A stretch of DNA of 64,000 nt, taken from Flavobacterium sp. ENC. GTDB lineage: Bacteria; Bacteroidota; Bacteroidia; Flavobacteriales; Flavobacteriaceae. Every line of letters begins with the position of its first letter. Within the stretch, counting starts at the first letter, position 1. The DNA lies in NCBI RefSeq assembly GCF_020991415.1, contig NZ_JAJMOY010000005.1, positions 62,001 to 126,000 on the forward strand, written 5' to 3'. The notes beneath the pieces were generated by a model. The model had not been told where the DNA came from. It was given only the letters and a program-made list of their open reading frames with translations, and did no database searches. Shown piece by piece: positions 1 through 8,574 of the stretch. Both the position numbers and the translations under genes were made by a program.

Positions 1-816
1 TCTGAAGTTAATCCGAAATTTGATAACCAATACTGAGTAAATTATTAGCCTTATATAAATCTCATAGCCACCCAAAAACAACGAAGCAATAAAATTAAAT
101 TTGAAGACAATCTAAAATCAATAGCCAACATCTTTAGATGTTGGAAAATTTATTGACAATCAAACTGGCTTTAGCCAAATAAACTTACCTGTGTTATAAA
201 TGAAAAAAATAATGTACATGAAAATTTGGCTAAAGCCTTTCTAATTATAAATTATTTCCCCCCAGATAAATCTGGGGGCTATTAAAAAATAACCTATCAA
301 TAAAAATGTAATTTGAAGTTAATCCGAAATTTGATAACCAATATTTAGTAAATTATAAGACTACATATAAATCTCATGGCCACCCAAAAACAGCGAAGCA
401 ATAAAAATTAAATTTGAAGACAATCTAAAATCAATAGCCAACATCTTTAGATGTTGGAAAATTTATTGACAATCAAACTGGCTTTAGCCAAATAAACTTA
501 CCTGTGTTATAAATGAAAAAAATAATGTACATGAAAATTTGGCTAAAGCCTTTCTAATTATAAATTATTTTCCCCCAGATAAATCTGGGGGCTATTAAAA
601 AATAACCTATCAATAAAAAATGTAATTTGAAGTTAATCCGAAATTTGATAACCAATATTTAGTAAATTATTAGACTACATATAAATCTCATGGCCACCCA
701 AAAACAACGAAGCAATAAAAATTAAATTTGAAGACAATCTAAAATCAATAGCCAACATCTTTAGATGTTGGAAAATTTATTGACAATCAAACTGGCTTTA
801 GCCAAATAAACTTACC
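1..816. repeat. Tandem array of a 311-314 bp palindrome-rich repeat
   Basis: Three copies in direct order begin near 1, 312 and 626; the third stops at about 816, eleven bases before the cobS start codon. Copies are nearly identical. In copy 1 each unit carries three inverted repeats: CCAACATCT/AGATGTTGG (125-133 and 136-144), GGCTTTAGCCAAAT/ATTTGGCTAAAGCC (167-180 and 224-237), and CCCCCAGAT/ATCTGGGGG (259-267 and 270-278). Copy 3 has only the first hairpin and the left arm of the second. No reading frame of note runs through it. The array probably continues to the left of the window, so the true copy number is unknown. Function is unknown; it resembles intergenic palindromic repeats rather than a CRISPR. 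Confidence 0.9.
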
Positions 817-826
817 TATATTTTCA

Positions 827-1624
827 ATGAAAAAAGAACTACATATTTTTTTTACCGCTTTGATGTTTTACACCAGAATTCCATGTCCGAAAAACATTGA
901 TCACAATCCGGAGTACTTAAATAAAGCTACGCGATACTTTCCGCTAATTGGTTGGATTGTCGGGAGTATTTCTTTTCTGGCTTTTTATATTTTTTCTCTT
1001 TTTCTGTCAGCAGAAATCGCAGTGATTTTAGCAATTATTGCTTCTATACTTACAACCGGTGCTTTTCATGAAGATGGTTTTGCAGATGTCTGCGATGGTT
1101 TTGGCGGAGGCTGGACCAAAGAAAAAATTCTGATGATCATGAAAGACAGTGCTATTGGCGCTTATGGGGCCATTGGTTTGGTTTTGCTTTTTTTGTTGAA
1201 ATTCAAACTGCTTTCAGATGCTGTTTTGCTTTTTCCAATTGGCGATCGGTTTTCTGTTTTACCCATTTTCCTGTTGTTTGTTTCGGCTCATGCTTTGAGT
1301 CGACTGACTGCTATCAGTATTATTTTTACACATGAATATTCAAGGGATGATGCTTCCAGCAAGAGTAAACCGATCGCAAAAAGCAATACCTGGAAAGAAG
1401 TTCTGGGCGCTTTTTTCTTCGGACTCATCCCTTTGTTTGTTCTTTCGTATTTTAAGTATCAGATCCTTTTGGTTCTACTTCCGGTTTTCCTGACCCGTTA
1501 TTTTTTAGCCCGTTATTTCCAAAAATGGATTGACGGTTATACCGGAGATTGTCTCGGCGCCACCCAGCAGGTTTGTGAGATCATTTATTATTTAAGCATT
1601 CTTTTGGTATGGAAATTTTTCTAG
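827..1624 (+). CDS. cobS: Adenosylcobinamide-GDP ribazoletransferase (cobalamin synthase)
   Basis: Joins adenosylcobinamide-GDP to alpha-ribazole (or its phosphate), the last assembly step of the cobalamin nucleotide loop, in the inner membrane. The 265-residue protein is hydrophobic with several membrane segments and has the family's acidic motif HEDGFADVCDGFGGG at residues 81-95, followed by a lysine-rich stretch and the conserved GAYGAIGL segment; a second conserved patch (YTGDCLGATQQ) lies near the C terminus. Length fits CobS (about 250 aa). The stop overlaps the start of cobC by 16 bases, so the two are translationally coupled. The gene begins immediately after the tandem repeat array; no clear promoter is visible between them. 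Other cob genes are probably to the left of the window. Confidence 0.93.
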   Translation: MKKELHIFFTALMFYTRIPCPKNIDHNPEYLNKATRYFPLIGWIVGSISFLAFYIFSLFLSAEIAVILAIIASILTTGAFHEDGFADVCDGFGGGWTKEKILMIMKDSAIGAYGAIGLVLLFLLKFKLLSDAVLLFPIGDRFSVLPIFLLFVSAHALSRLTAISIIFTHEYSRDDASSKSKPIAKSNTWKEVLGAFFFGLIPLFVLSYFKYQILLVLLPVFLTRYFLARYFQKWIDGYTGDCLGATQQVCEIIYYLSILLVWKFF

Positions 1625-2145
1625 TTCGTCACACGGAGACTACCTGCGAAAAAGGAATTTGTTACGGACAGTCTGATATTGGTCTGGCTGAGCCCTATGA
1701 CATTATTTTCAAAAATATAACAGACCAATTACCTTCGGAAGCTATTCTTTTTTCAAGTCCCTTGCAGCGCTGTACTATTTTAGCAAAACACATTCAAAAC
1801 CAGATCAAAACCCTTTCGTACCACGAAGACAATCGACTAATGGAAATGAATTTTGGTGACTGGGAAATGAAAAACTGGAATAGTATTCCACCGGAAGAAC
1901 TTAATCCGTGGATGGAAGATTTTGTAAATATCAGTGTTTCAAATGGAGAATCTTTTGTCGAATTGCATGAACGGGTTGGTATTTTTTTAGCGGAGCAGCT
2001 TTCAAAAAAAACAGACACACCACTAATTATCGTTGCACATGCCGGTGTCATCAGAAGTTTCCTTTGTCATCAGACTGCACTGCCCTTACAAGAGGCTTTT
2101 CAGAACAAAGTCGATTTTGGACAAGTCATCAAAATAGAACTGTAA
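1609..2145 (+). CDS. cobC: Alpha-ribazole phosphatase-like histidine phosphatase
   Basis: A 178-residue histidine phosphatase (phosphoglycerate mutase-like) expected to remove the phosphate from alpha-ribazole-5'-phosphate or adenosylcobalamin-5'-phosphate. The phospho-accepting RHT motif is at residues 7-9, an SSPLQR segment supplies the second arginine (residues 49-54), the acidic residue of the LMEMNFGDWE block is Glu79, and the second histidine is His144 in VAHAGVIRS. All catalytic positions are present. The start lies inside the last codons of cobS in another frame. The assignment to CobC rather than a general phosphatase rests mainly on this coupling and on the B12 genes that follow. 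Confidence 0.88.
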   Translation: MEIFLVRHTETTCEKGICYGQSDIGLAEPYDIIFKNITDQLPSEAILFSSPLQRCTILAKHIQNQIKTLSYHEDNRLMEMNFGDWEMKNWNSIPPEELNPWMEDFVNISVSNGESFVELHERVGIFLAEQLSKKTDTPLIIVAHAGVIRSFLCHQTALPLQEAFQNKVDFGQVIKIEL

Positions 2146-2187
2146 ACTTTGATTTGTTTAGAATTTAATTCAAAAAGTAAAACAAAT

Positions 2188-2219
2188 TTGAATATTCAAT
2201 AATTTTAACGCTATCTTTG
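2188..2219 (+). promoter_or_regulatory. Bacteroidetes-type promoter of the cobalamin riboswitch transcript
   Basis: TTG at 2188-2190 and TATCTTTG (consensus TAnnTTTG) at 2212-2219 are separated by 21 bases, within the usual 17-23. Transcription would start just before the riboswitch. The site fits the consensus by inspection only. Confidence 0.6.
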
Positions 2220-2229
2220 CACGAAATTT

Positions 2230-2428
2230 AAGGTTGTGCTGGAATATACCAGACACATTAAAAGGGAATCAGGTAAAATCCTGAGCTGTACCCGCAACTG
2301 TAAGCTAAGTTCGTAAAGAACGCTTGTTGTTAACTACAAAACCACTGCTCGCTCCGGCGGGTGGGAAGGTAAACAACAAGACGCAAGCCAGGAGACCTGC
2401 CTTTATAACAAATATCGAACTCTCGGGA
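2230..2428 (+). promoter_or_regulatory. Cobalamin (AdoCbl) riboswitch
   Basis: The leader before btuB contains the conserved B12 box AGCCAGGAGACCTGCC at 2386-2401, preceded by the typical core pieces GGGAATCAGGTAAAATCCTGAGCTGTACCCGCAACTGTAA in order (2263-2302, quoted here in part: GGGAA, then CTGTACCCGCAACTGTAA). A variable stem follows around 2310-2380 (TTGTTGTT...AACAACAAG). It lies directly upstream of a TonB-dependent receptor, the classic target. Cobalamin binding is expected to repress expression, probably by hiding the btuB ribosome-binding region; I did not resolve the expression platform. Exact ends are approximate. Confidence 0.95.
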
Positions 2429-2445
2429 AAAAGAGTGTAGAAATT

Positions 2446-4281
2446 ATGACTTTAAAAAAACGTTTTGCTTTTTGCCTGCTTTTGTTGTGCCAGATTCTTT
2501 TGGCGCAAAACGATTCTATTACCAAACTGAAAGAAGTTGTGGTATCGGATTCCAATCTTAAAAATTTCTCGAATACACAGTCCGTTCAAAGGCTGAGCGA
2601 TTCGATCATCAATAGAAACCAGCCTTCCCTGACTTCTCTTTTAAATTATAGTACGGTTATTTATTTTAAAGAAAACGGCCTCGGAATGACTTCTTCGCCT
2701 TCTTTCAGAGGAACCACCTCACAGCAGACTGTAGTGGTGTGGAATGGTATCAACATTAATTCCCAACTTTTAGGACAGACTGATTTTAATACGATTTCGA
2801 CGCGTGGTTTTAATTCCATTGATGTGAAAGCCGGAGGCGGAAGTGTGGTTTACGGAAGCGGTGCCATTGGAGGAACCATTCACTTAAACAATGACCTGAA
2901 GTTTACGGATACGTTCAAAAATGACTTTCAGGTTTATTATGGCGAATTCAATACTTTAAGTGCTGTTTACGGCATTACGGCTGCGACAAAAAAATGGAGT
3001 TTTGATGCCAGTTTTACCCGAAACAGTTCTGACAATGATTTTAAATTTGTGGGTCAGGATGCCCATAACCTTAATGGAGAATATTACAATAATACACTTG
3101 ATGCCGCATTGGGTTTTAAAATCAACGCCAAAAACAGTATTAAATTTTACAGCGAGATATACGACGGCGAACGTCATTTTTCACTAACCTCTCCCAATGC
3201 CACCAAAACAAAATATCAGGATTATAATACCCGTAATTTATTAACATGGAGCAGCTCTTTCAGCAAATTCGCTTCCAATCTGAGAGTGGCTTACATTACC
3301 GAGCATTATAATTATTTTGAAGATATCAGCAGGGACGGATTCACCTCAGGAGGCGTTAAGAGTTTTATCGGGAAATACGATATTGATTACGAGTTGTCTT
3401 CAAAAATCAAGATCAGTACCATTTTAGATTATACCAAAAATGACGGGATTGGTTCCGGAATTGGCCGCAGCAGCCGCGAAATTGGAGGTGCAAGCCTTTT
3501 GTGGAAACACAATCTTACCGAAAAATGGAATTATGAAATGAGCGCCAGAAAAGAGGTTTCGGATGTTTATAAAAGTCCGGTTCTTTTTTCTGTTGGTTCG
3601 CGCTATAATTTCTCGGATTTTTATCAGTTAAAATTCAATGTATCGAGAAACTACAGAGTTCCTACTTTCAACGATTTGTACTGGGAAGGCAGTGGGAATC
3701 CGGATTTAAAACCGGAGAGTTCTTATCAGGCAGAAATAGGAAATCAGTTTAGTTACAAAGATTTCCGACTGACGGTAACGGGTTACGGAATGAAAATCAA
3801 GGATATGATTCGATGGCTGCCTAATAACTCCGGAAACTGGTCACCTGTAAATACGGATAAGGTTACCATCTATGGTGCTGAAGCACTTTTAGGATGGAAG
3901 AAAAACTTCAGCAAACATACTTTTGATTTTAGCGGAACGTACGGCTACACGGTTTCATTAGATGACATAACAGACAAACAGCTTTTTTATGTCCCTTATC
4001 ATAAACTGACGGGATCGCTGTCTTACTATTACAAAAAGTTCTCCGCTTATTATCAGATCATGTATACCGGAGAAATATTTACCACCTCTGATAACAACCC
4101 AAAATATATTCTGGATGCTTATAATGTTTCCAATATTGGAGCAGATTATAATTTCAGTAAAAAAAATACTTTCAAAGTTGGCCTTAAAGTAGCTAATCTC
4201 TGGAATGAAAAATATGAAGCGCTGCCGAGCCGTTTTATGCCCGGGCGGAATTTAACTATTTATTTAAACCTTAATTATTAA
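2446..4281 (+). CDS. btuB: TonB-dependent vitamin B12 outer membrane receptor
   Basis: A 611-residue TonB-dependent receptor for energised uptake of cobalamin across the outer membrane. It has a signal peptide (residues 1-20, ending LLLLCQILLAQ), a short N-terminal stretch (KEVVVSD) that may be the TonB box, a plug domain to about residue 150 with the VKAGGGSVVYGSGAIGGTI segment, and a beta barrel ending in the aromatic-final strand IYLNLNY. Its length matches BtuB (about 600 aa) and it lacks the carboxypeptidase-like N-terminal extension of SusC-type receptors. The substrate is inferred from the riboswitch directly upstream and from cobS-cobC. The next gene starts three bases after the stop. 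Confidence 0.92.
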   Translation: MTLKKRFAFCLLLLCQILLAQNDSITKLKEVVVSDSNLKNFSNTQSVQRLSDSIINRNQPSLTSLLNYSTVIYFKENGLGMTSSPSFRGTTSQQTVVVWNGININSQLLGQTDFNTISTRGFNSIDVKAGGGSVVYGSGAIGGTIHLNNDLKFTDTFKNDFQVYYGEFNTLSAVYGITAATKKWSFDASFTRNSSDNDFKFVGQDAHNLNGEYYNNTLDAALGFKINAKNSIKFYSEIYDGERHFSLTSPNATKTKYQDYNTRNLLTWSSSFSKFASNLRVAYITEHYNYFEDISRDGFTSGGVKSFIGKYDIDYELSSKIKISTILDYTKNDGIGSGIGRSSREIGGASLLWKHNLTEKWNYEMSARKEVSDVYKSPVLFSVGSRYNFSDFYQLKFNVSRNYRVPTFNDLYWEGSGNPDLKPESSYQAEIGNQFSYKDFRLTVTGYGMKIKDMIRWLPNNSGNWSPVNTDKVTIYGAEALLGWKKNFSKHTFDFSGTYGYTVSLDDITDKQLFYVPYHKLTGSLSYYYKKFSAYYQIMYTGEIFTTSDNNPKYILDAYNVSNIGADYNFSKKNTFKVGLKVANLWNEKYEALPSRFMPGRNLTIYLNLNY

Positions 4282-4284
4282 AAC

Positions 4285-5319
4285 ATGAAATTAAAAAATC
4301 TTTATTTAGGAATTATTGCCTCTGCATTTTTATTTGCTTCTTGTAGTAGTAACGATGACGCTCCCGAAGTTGAAGTTCCGTTAGGTGCCTATGAAAATGG
4401 CGTATTCATTTTAAATGAAGGAAATTTTGGAACTCCAAATGCTTCTGTTTCTTATATTTCGAATGATTTGACTACGTTTCAAAACGATATTTTCAAGCTT
4501 GTAAATCCTTCAATTGTTTTAGGAGATGTAGCGCAGTCCATGACTTTTAGCGGAGAGAAAGCTTTTATTGTAGTAAACAACTCCAATGAAGTTGAAGTGG
4601 TAAATCGCTATACGTTTAAAAGTATTGCCACCATTACTACAAAATTAGAAAACCCGCGTTACAGTGTTGTTTTAAATGACAAACTATATGTAACAAATGC
4701 TATTTCTAATGCTGTAACAATTTATGATGCCAAAACGTATGCTTATATCGCTTCCATTCCTGTAGGTAAAACCACAGAGAGAATTGTGGTTGCAAATAAT
4801 AAACTTTACGTTATGAATGGTGCTTATGGTTCTGGAAATCAGGTAACCGTAATTAATCCTGCAACCAATACCGTTTTGACAACTATAACAGTTGAAGAAG
4901 GTATTAATTCTATCGAAGAAAAAAATGGAAGTGTATATGTATTATGTGGAAATACTGCTAAAAGCAAATTATTTAAAATTAATACCACTACTGATACTGC
5001 AACTTCTATAGAATCTACCACTTTAAAAGGTGCAGCAAATATGGATATTGACGGAAGTAAAATTTATTATACTCAGGATGGAGGCGTATATGCAATGGAC
5101 CTGACCGCTACAGCCTTTAGCACAACTCCTATCTTTACAACTACTTATGTTCAATATTCTACCTTTTACGGATTTGGAGTTATTGACGGGAAAATTTATT
5201 CGGGGAATGCAAACGGATTTACAAAAGACGGAATTGTTACTGTATATTCTCCAACCGGAACAGTACTAAAAACCTTGACTGTTGGTATTGGGCCAAACGG
5301 TTTTTACTCCAATAACTAA
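4285..5319 (+). CDS. BtuG-like beta-propeller surface lipoprotein (YncE/DUF5074-like)
   Basis: A 344-residue lipoprotein: signal sequence with lipobox ending at Cys20, then SSNDDAPEVE, an acidic stretch of the kind that sends lipoproteins to the cell surface in Bacteroidetes. The body opens with GVFILNEGNFG and holds repeated strand patterns (YVTNAISNAVTIYDAKT, LYVMNGAYGSGNQVTVINP) typical of YVTN/YncE-like beta propellers. In gut Bacteroides, BtuG is a surface beta-propeller lipoprotein that binds B12 and sits with BtuB; this gene has the same fold type, anchor and position, three bases after btuB. B12 binding here is inferred, not shown by specific residues. Confidence 0.8.
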   Translation: MKLKNLYLGIIASAFLFASCSSNDDAPEVEVPLGAYENGVFILNEGNFGTPNASVSYISNDLTTFQNDIFKLVNPSIVLGDVAQSMTFSGEKAFIVVNNSNEVEVVNRYTFKSIATITTKLENPRYSVVLNDKLYVTNAISNAVTIYDAKTYAYIASIPVGKTTERIVVANNKLYVMNGAYGSGNQVTVINPATNTVLTTITVEEGINSIEEKNGSVYVLCGNTAKSKLFKINTTTDTATSIESTTLKGAANMDIDGSKIYYTQDGGVYAMDLTATAFSTTPIFTTTYVQYSTFYGFGVIDGKIYSGNANGFTKDGIVTVYSPTGTVLKTLTVGIGPNGFYSNN

Positions 5320-5336
5320 TAATACTACTAATCAGG

Positions 5337-5369
5337 ATACCCTTATAATTGCTATAAGGGTATTTTTTT
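5337..5369 (+). terminator. Intrinsic terminator after the BtuG-like gene
   Basis: Perfect 11-bp stem ATACCCTTATA/TATAAGGGTAT (5337-5347 and 5353-5363) with loop ATTGC, followed by a T run. It separates the BtuG-like gene from the next gene, which starts at 5383, and could lower expression of the latter. Confidence 0.85.
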
Positions 5370-5382
5370 AAACTAAAGCATT

Positions 5383-6348
5383 ATGATACGAAAATTACTT
5401 TTTACTTTATTATTAACCACTTCGTTAGTCGAAGCACAATCGTATGCTCCGGCAGCGGGACAGGCGGGAAGTACTGCCATAGCAAAAACCAGCACGGTTT
5501 TTAAAGGCTGGGCAACCGGAATTAATGTGGTAAGAGGCCCTCAGGATATTGCAAATCCAACGGGTCCTTTGGCTTCAAGCGGTGATCCGAGTGGCGCATT
5601 AGGCGGAACAAGTACCGGCGTTGTCTGCTTAGGGGATGGTGGAAGCGCAACTTTAACTTTTGGGGTGCCAATTGCGAATGGTCCCGGATTTGATTTTGCC
5701 GTTTTTGAAAACGGATTCTCAGATACGTTCCTGGAACTGGCTTTTGTGGAAGTAAGCTCCAACGGGGTTAACTTTTTCAGGTTTCCATCGCACAGTGAAA
5801 CTCAGACTACGACTCAAATTGGTGGTTTCGGGGCTGTTGACTGCAGGTATATCAACAACTTAGCCGGAAAATATCGTGTAAATTTCGGAACTCCATTCGA
5901 TTTGTCTGACGTTCCCAATAATGCTTTGTTAGATAAAAACAACATCACTCATGTAAGGGTAATTGACGTTATCGGAACAATCAATCCATTATATGCTTCT
6001 CATGACAGTTTTGGAAATATTGTAAATGATCCCTACTCTACTCCTTATCCAACGGGAGGCTTTGATCTGAATGCAGTTGGGGTAATCAATCAGAAAACCT
6101 TATTGAGCGCTAAAAATTTCGATCTGGCTTCTGTAACACTATATCCAAATCCAACTTCTGACATGGTTTATTTAGATACCGATCAGCAAAGCAGTATTTT
6201 GATTTATGACATGGGCGGTAATCTTAGAAAAAAACTTCCCACGGCGCAATACAATGAAGTTAAGGTTGCTGATCTGACTCCTGGGATTTACTTCTTCGAA
6301 GTAACCATTGATGATAAAAAAACAACGAAAAGAATCGTTATAAAATAA
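5383..6348 (+). CDS. Secreted protein with type IX sorting domain, B12-locus associated
   Basis: A 321-residue exported protein: signal peptide (residues 1-18, ending LVEAQ), a central domain with the motif GFDFAVFENGFSDTFLELAF and the segments SSNGVNFFRFPS and GGFDLNAVGVIN, then a C-terminal type A sorting domain of the type IX secretion system (YPNPTSD near residue 257, then GIYFFEV and a basic end). The central domain belongs to a Bacteroidetes surface protein family often found beside BtuB and propeller lipoproteins; I cannot name its activity. It should be surface-bound or released. Position suggests a role in capturing or handling corrinoids. A terminator between it and the preceding gene suggests lower or separate expression. 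Confidence 0.75.
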   Translation: MIRKLLFTLLLTTSLVEAQSYAPAAGQAGSTAIAKTSTVFKGWATGINVVRGPQDIANPTGPLASSGDPSGALGGTSTGVVCLGDGGSATLTFGVPIANGPGFDFAVFENGFSDTFLELAFVEVSSNGVNFFRFPSHSETQTTTQIGGFGAVDCRYINNLAGKYRVNFGTPFDLSDVPNNALLDKNNITHVRVIDVIGTINPLYASHDSFGNIVNDPYSTPYPTGGFDLNAVGVINQKTLLSAKNFDLASVTLYPNPTSDMVYLDTDQQSSILIYDMGGNLRKKLPTAQYNEVKVADLTPGIYFFEVTIDDKKTTKRIVIK

Positions 6349-6385
6349 TTTTTATAGAATTAGTTTTTTGGATAATTTTATATGT

Positions 6386-6416
6386 AAAAAAGGCTTTCAT
6401 TTCTGAAAGCCTTTTT
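6386..6416. terminator. Bidirectional terminator between convergent genes
   Basis: Stem AAAAAGGCTTTCA/TGAAAGCCTTTTT with a 5-base loop (6386-6416) lies between the stop of the T9SS protein (plus) and the stop of the S41 protease (minus). A and T runs on both sides let it serve both strands. Confidence 0.88.
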
Positions 6417-6428
6417 AGTTTTTACTCT

Positions 6429-7904
6429 TTATTTTAATGCTCTTAAAAGTCCTTCCGGAGCTTTATCAACATACATTTGATTTCGGATTCCATTCATAGC
6501 TTTTGCGTCTATAAAAGCTTTTAATGCCTTTCCTCTGTCCTGTTGTACTTTTTTAGCAGCAGCACCGGTAATATTTGAGATTGCTGTATTTAGTAAAGGC
6601 TCAGAAGGATCTCCTAAAACCCCTAAATTAGAAACATACTCCAATTGGGTAATTGTTGGCTTAAGGCCATCAGTATATTCTCCGAAACCTGCAGCATTCA
6701 CAATTTTAAGCACCAAAGGCTGCATGGCATATTTGTGATTTGGATTTACTTTGGTTTTTGTAAAGGTTTCCGAATCGTATAAGGTAACCGATCCCACATT
6801 TTTTCCAATCGTATAATCCCCAATCTGTACTACGGTAATATAAGGAGCCAGTCCGTTAATAATTAATTCACTTGCAGATGCAGTACCGCTTGTTGTCAGA
6901 ATATAGATTTTGCTTAAACGCAGGCTGTTTAACGGTGTTCCGTTAATATTATCTACGAACCTATTGTTTAAGGACTCGGCATCCTCCGTTTCATAATAAG
7001 CATTAACCTTAGCGTTCCATTTTTCTTTAGCGAAAATCTGGTCTTTAAATTGTCCTGTAATCATACTGGCCAGACGTGTTGCAGTCTGAACCGATCCTCC
7101 GCCGTTATATCTTAAATCAAGAATAAAGTCTGTAATTCCCTGTCCTGCTAATTGTCCAAAAGCACTATTTAGCTGTGTATCATAATTGGCATAGAAACCA
7201 TTGTACATCAGATAACCAATTTTATGGCTTCCGGAAACAATCACTTTATTAATCAGAATTGGGTTTTCATCCAAAGTCGTTTTAACCAGTGAAACAGTTT
7301 TGCCATTGGTTTCAACTGTATTTCCGTTAAACTGTGCTAAATTCAGGGTATAACTTTCTGCATCTAAAAGAAGCTGTTTGTAATTGGAAACGGTCAGCTG
7401 GGTTCCATTCACTCCTGTAAAAAGATCGCCTCGTTTTATATTTTTCGTTGAAGCATCTGAATTTGGAATAATATAGCGTACGTAACCTACAAGATCTGTT
7501 GAACTTCCGGGCTTATAACTCAGTCTAAAATCAATTCCGTCGTTTTTGGTAGTTCCCTGAAGTTCCTGCTCTAAAACAGTATAATCGGAAACAATCCAGC
7601 TAAAACGATCGATAGCCTCTCCTTTTGGAAATTTACTACTTGGTTTATTCAGTAAACTTTGAAATAAATTTTCAGGTTCAGAATATCCCGCTAAAAAGGA
7701 ATTCAAAGCGTCCTGATTACTAAAGCGATCATCAGCTAAATTGGGAACATCAGCTTGCCATAAATAAAACTGATTCAGGCCTTTCCAGATAAAATCATTG
7801 ATCTGTAAATCTGCCGGAGAATCAACATCATCCTGATCTTCACAAGATTGCAAAGAAAAAGCAAGTAAAAGTAATAACAATAAACTTCTTACTATTGTTT
7901 TCAT
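6429..7904 (-). CDS. S41 family C-terminal-processing-like peptidase, lipoprotein
   Basis: A 491-residue lipoprotein with lipobox LQSC (Cys21) followed by EDQDD, suggesting outer-membrane or surface anchoring. An N-terminal region (about 35-120), a degenerate PDZ-like region (about 125-210) and an S41 protease domain (about 225-400) follow. The serine/lysine dyad is intact: Ser343 in TSGTASASE and Lys368 in TIGKNVGS, 25 residues apart as in the Tsp/CtpA family, with the conserved ILDLRYNGGG block at 261-270. It is divergent from the ECF sigma gene, with 160 bases between the two starts. Substrate unknown. Confidence 0.88.
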   Translation of the reverse strand: MKTIVRSLLLLLLLAFSLQSCEDQDDVDSPADLQINDFIWKGLNQFYLWQADVPNLADDRFSNQDALNSFLAGYSEPENLFQSLLNKPSSKFPKGEAIDRFSWIVSDYTVLEQELQGTTKNDGIDFRLSYKPGSSTDLVGYVRYIIPNSDASTKNIKRGDLFTGVNGTQLTVSNYKQLLLDAESYTLNLAQFNGNTVETNGKTVSLVKTTLDENPILINKVIVSGSHKIGYLMYNGFYANYDTQLNSAFGQLAGQGITDFILDLRYNGGGSVQTATRLASMITGQFKDQIFAKEKWNAKVNAYYETEDAESLNNRFVDNINGTPLNSLRLSKIYILTTSGTASASELIINGLAPYITVVQIGDYTIGKNVGSVTLYDSETFTKTKVNPNHKYAMQPLVLKIVNAAGFGEYTDGLKPTITQLEYVSNLGVLGDPSEPLLNTAISNITGAAAKKVQQDRGKALKAFIDAKAMNGIRNQMYVDKAPEGLLRALK

Positions 7905-8064
7905 AAAGTGGTATTTATAAAAGTATTAACGTAAAAATACTATCTTTAGTTTTAACAATATGAAGTTTATGCTTCTTTTTTTATTATTTTTTTTTCAGGT
8001 TGGCTGTAACAAAAATAATTGTGCCTCGTCTTGACTATATAAGCTAACCGAATAACCTTGATTT

Positions 8065-8574
8065 ATGAATCAGATTGTTTTTATAGAATTAATAAATCCT
8101 TTCAAAGACAAAGTTTTTCGTCTGGCAAAAAGATTGCTTACCAGTACTGAAGAAGCCGAAGATGCCACTCAGGAAGTAATCGTTAAATTATGGAATAAAA
8201 AAGAGAATCTGGGCACTTATAATAGTGTTGAAGCACTGGCTATGACGATGACCAAAAATTATTGCCTGGACCAGTTAAAATCTAAAAGAGCCGGAAATCT
8301 CCAAATTGTGCATAACAATTTTACAGACCGTCAGCCTCAGTTAGATAAAAAGCTGGAAGATGCGGACAGTTTAGAATGGGTAGAAAAAATTATAAGCCAG
8401 CTGCCCGAACAATTACAAATATTAATTCAGCTACGCGATGTTGAACAATATGAATTTGATGAAATTGCGAAAATTGTCAACATGAATGAAACGGCTATCC
8501 GGGTAGCCCTTTCGAGAGCGAGAAAAAAAATTAGAGAATCAATGCTTAACACACACCGTTATGGAATTAAATAG
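8065..8574 (+). CDS. RNA polymerase sigma-70 factor, ECF subfamily
   Basis: A 169-residue ECF sigma factor. Sigma region 2 spans about residues 10-75 (FRLAKRLLTSTEEAEDATQEV, shown in part, is the typical segment) and region 4 about 115-165 with the helix-turn-helix EIAKIVNMNETAIRVALSRARKKI (positions 136-159). Length and organisation are normal. The last 14 bases overlap the next gene, a membrane protein that is the probable anti-sigma partner, and two DUF4252 genes follow in the same direction. The stress it senses is not evident. Confidence 0.93.
   Translation: MNQIVFIELINPFKDKVFRLAKRLLTSTEEAEDATQEVIVKLWNKKENLGTYNSVEALAMTMTKNYCLDQLKSKRAGNLQIVHNNFTDRQPQLDKKLEDADSLEWVEKIISQLPEQLQILIQLRDVEQYEFDEIAKIVNMNETAIRVALSRARKKIRESMLNTHRYGIK

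Noticed and set aside
1..816. CRISPR array
   Set aside because: Repeats are over 300 bp and identical along their length with no short repeat/spacer alternation; no cas genes nearby.
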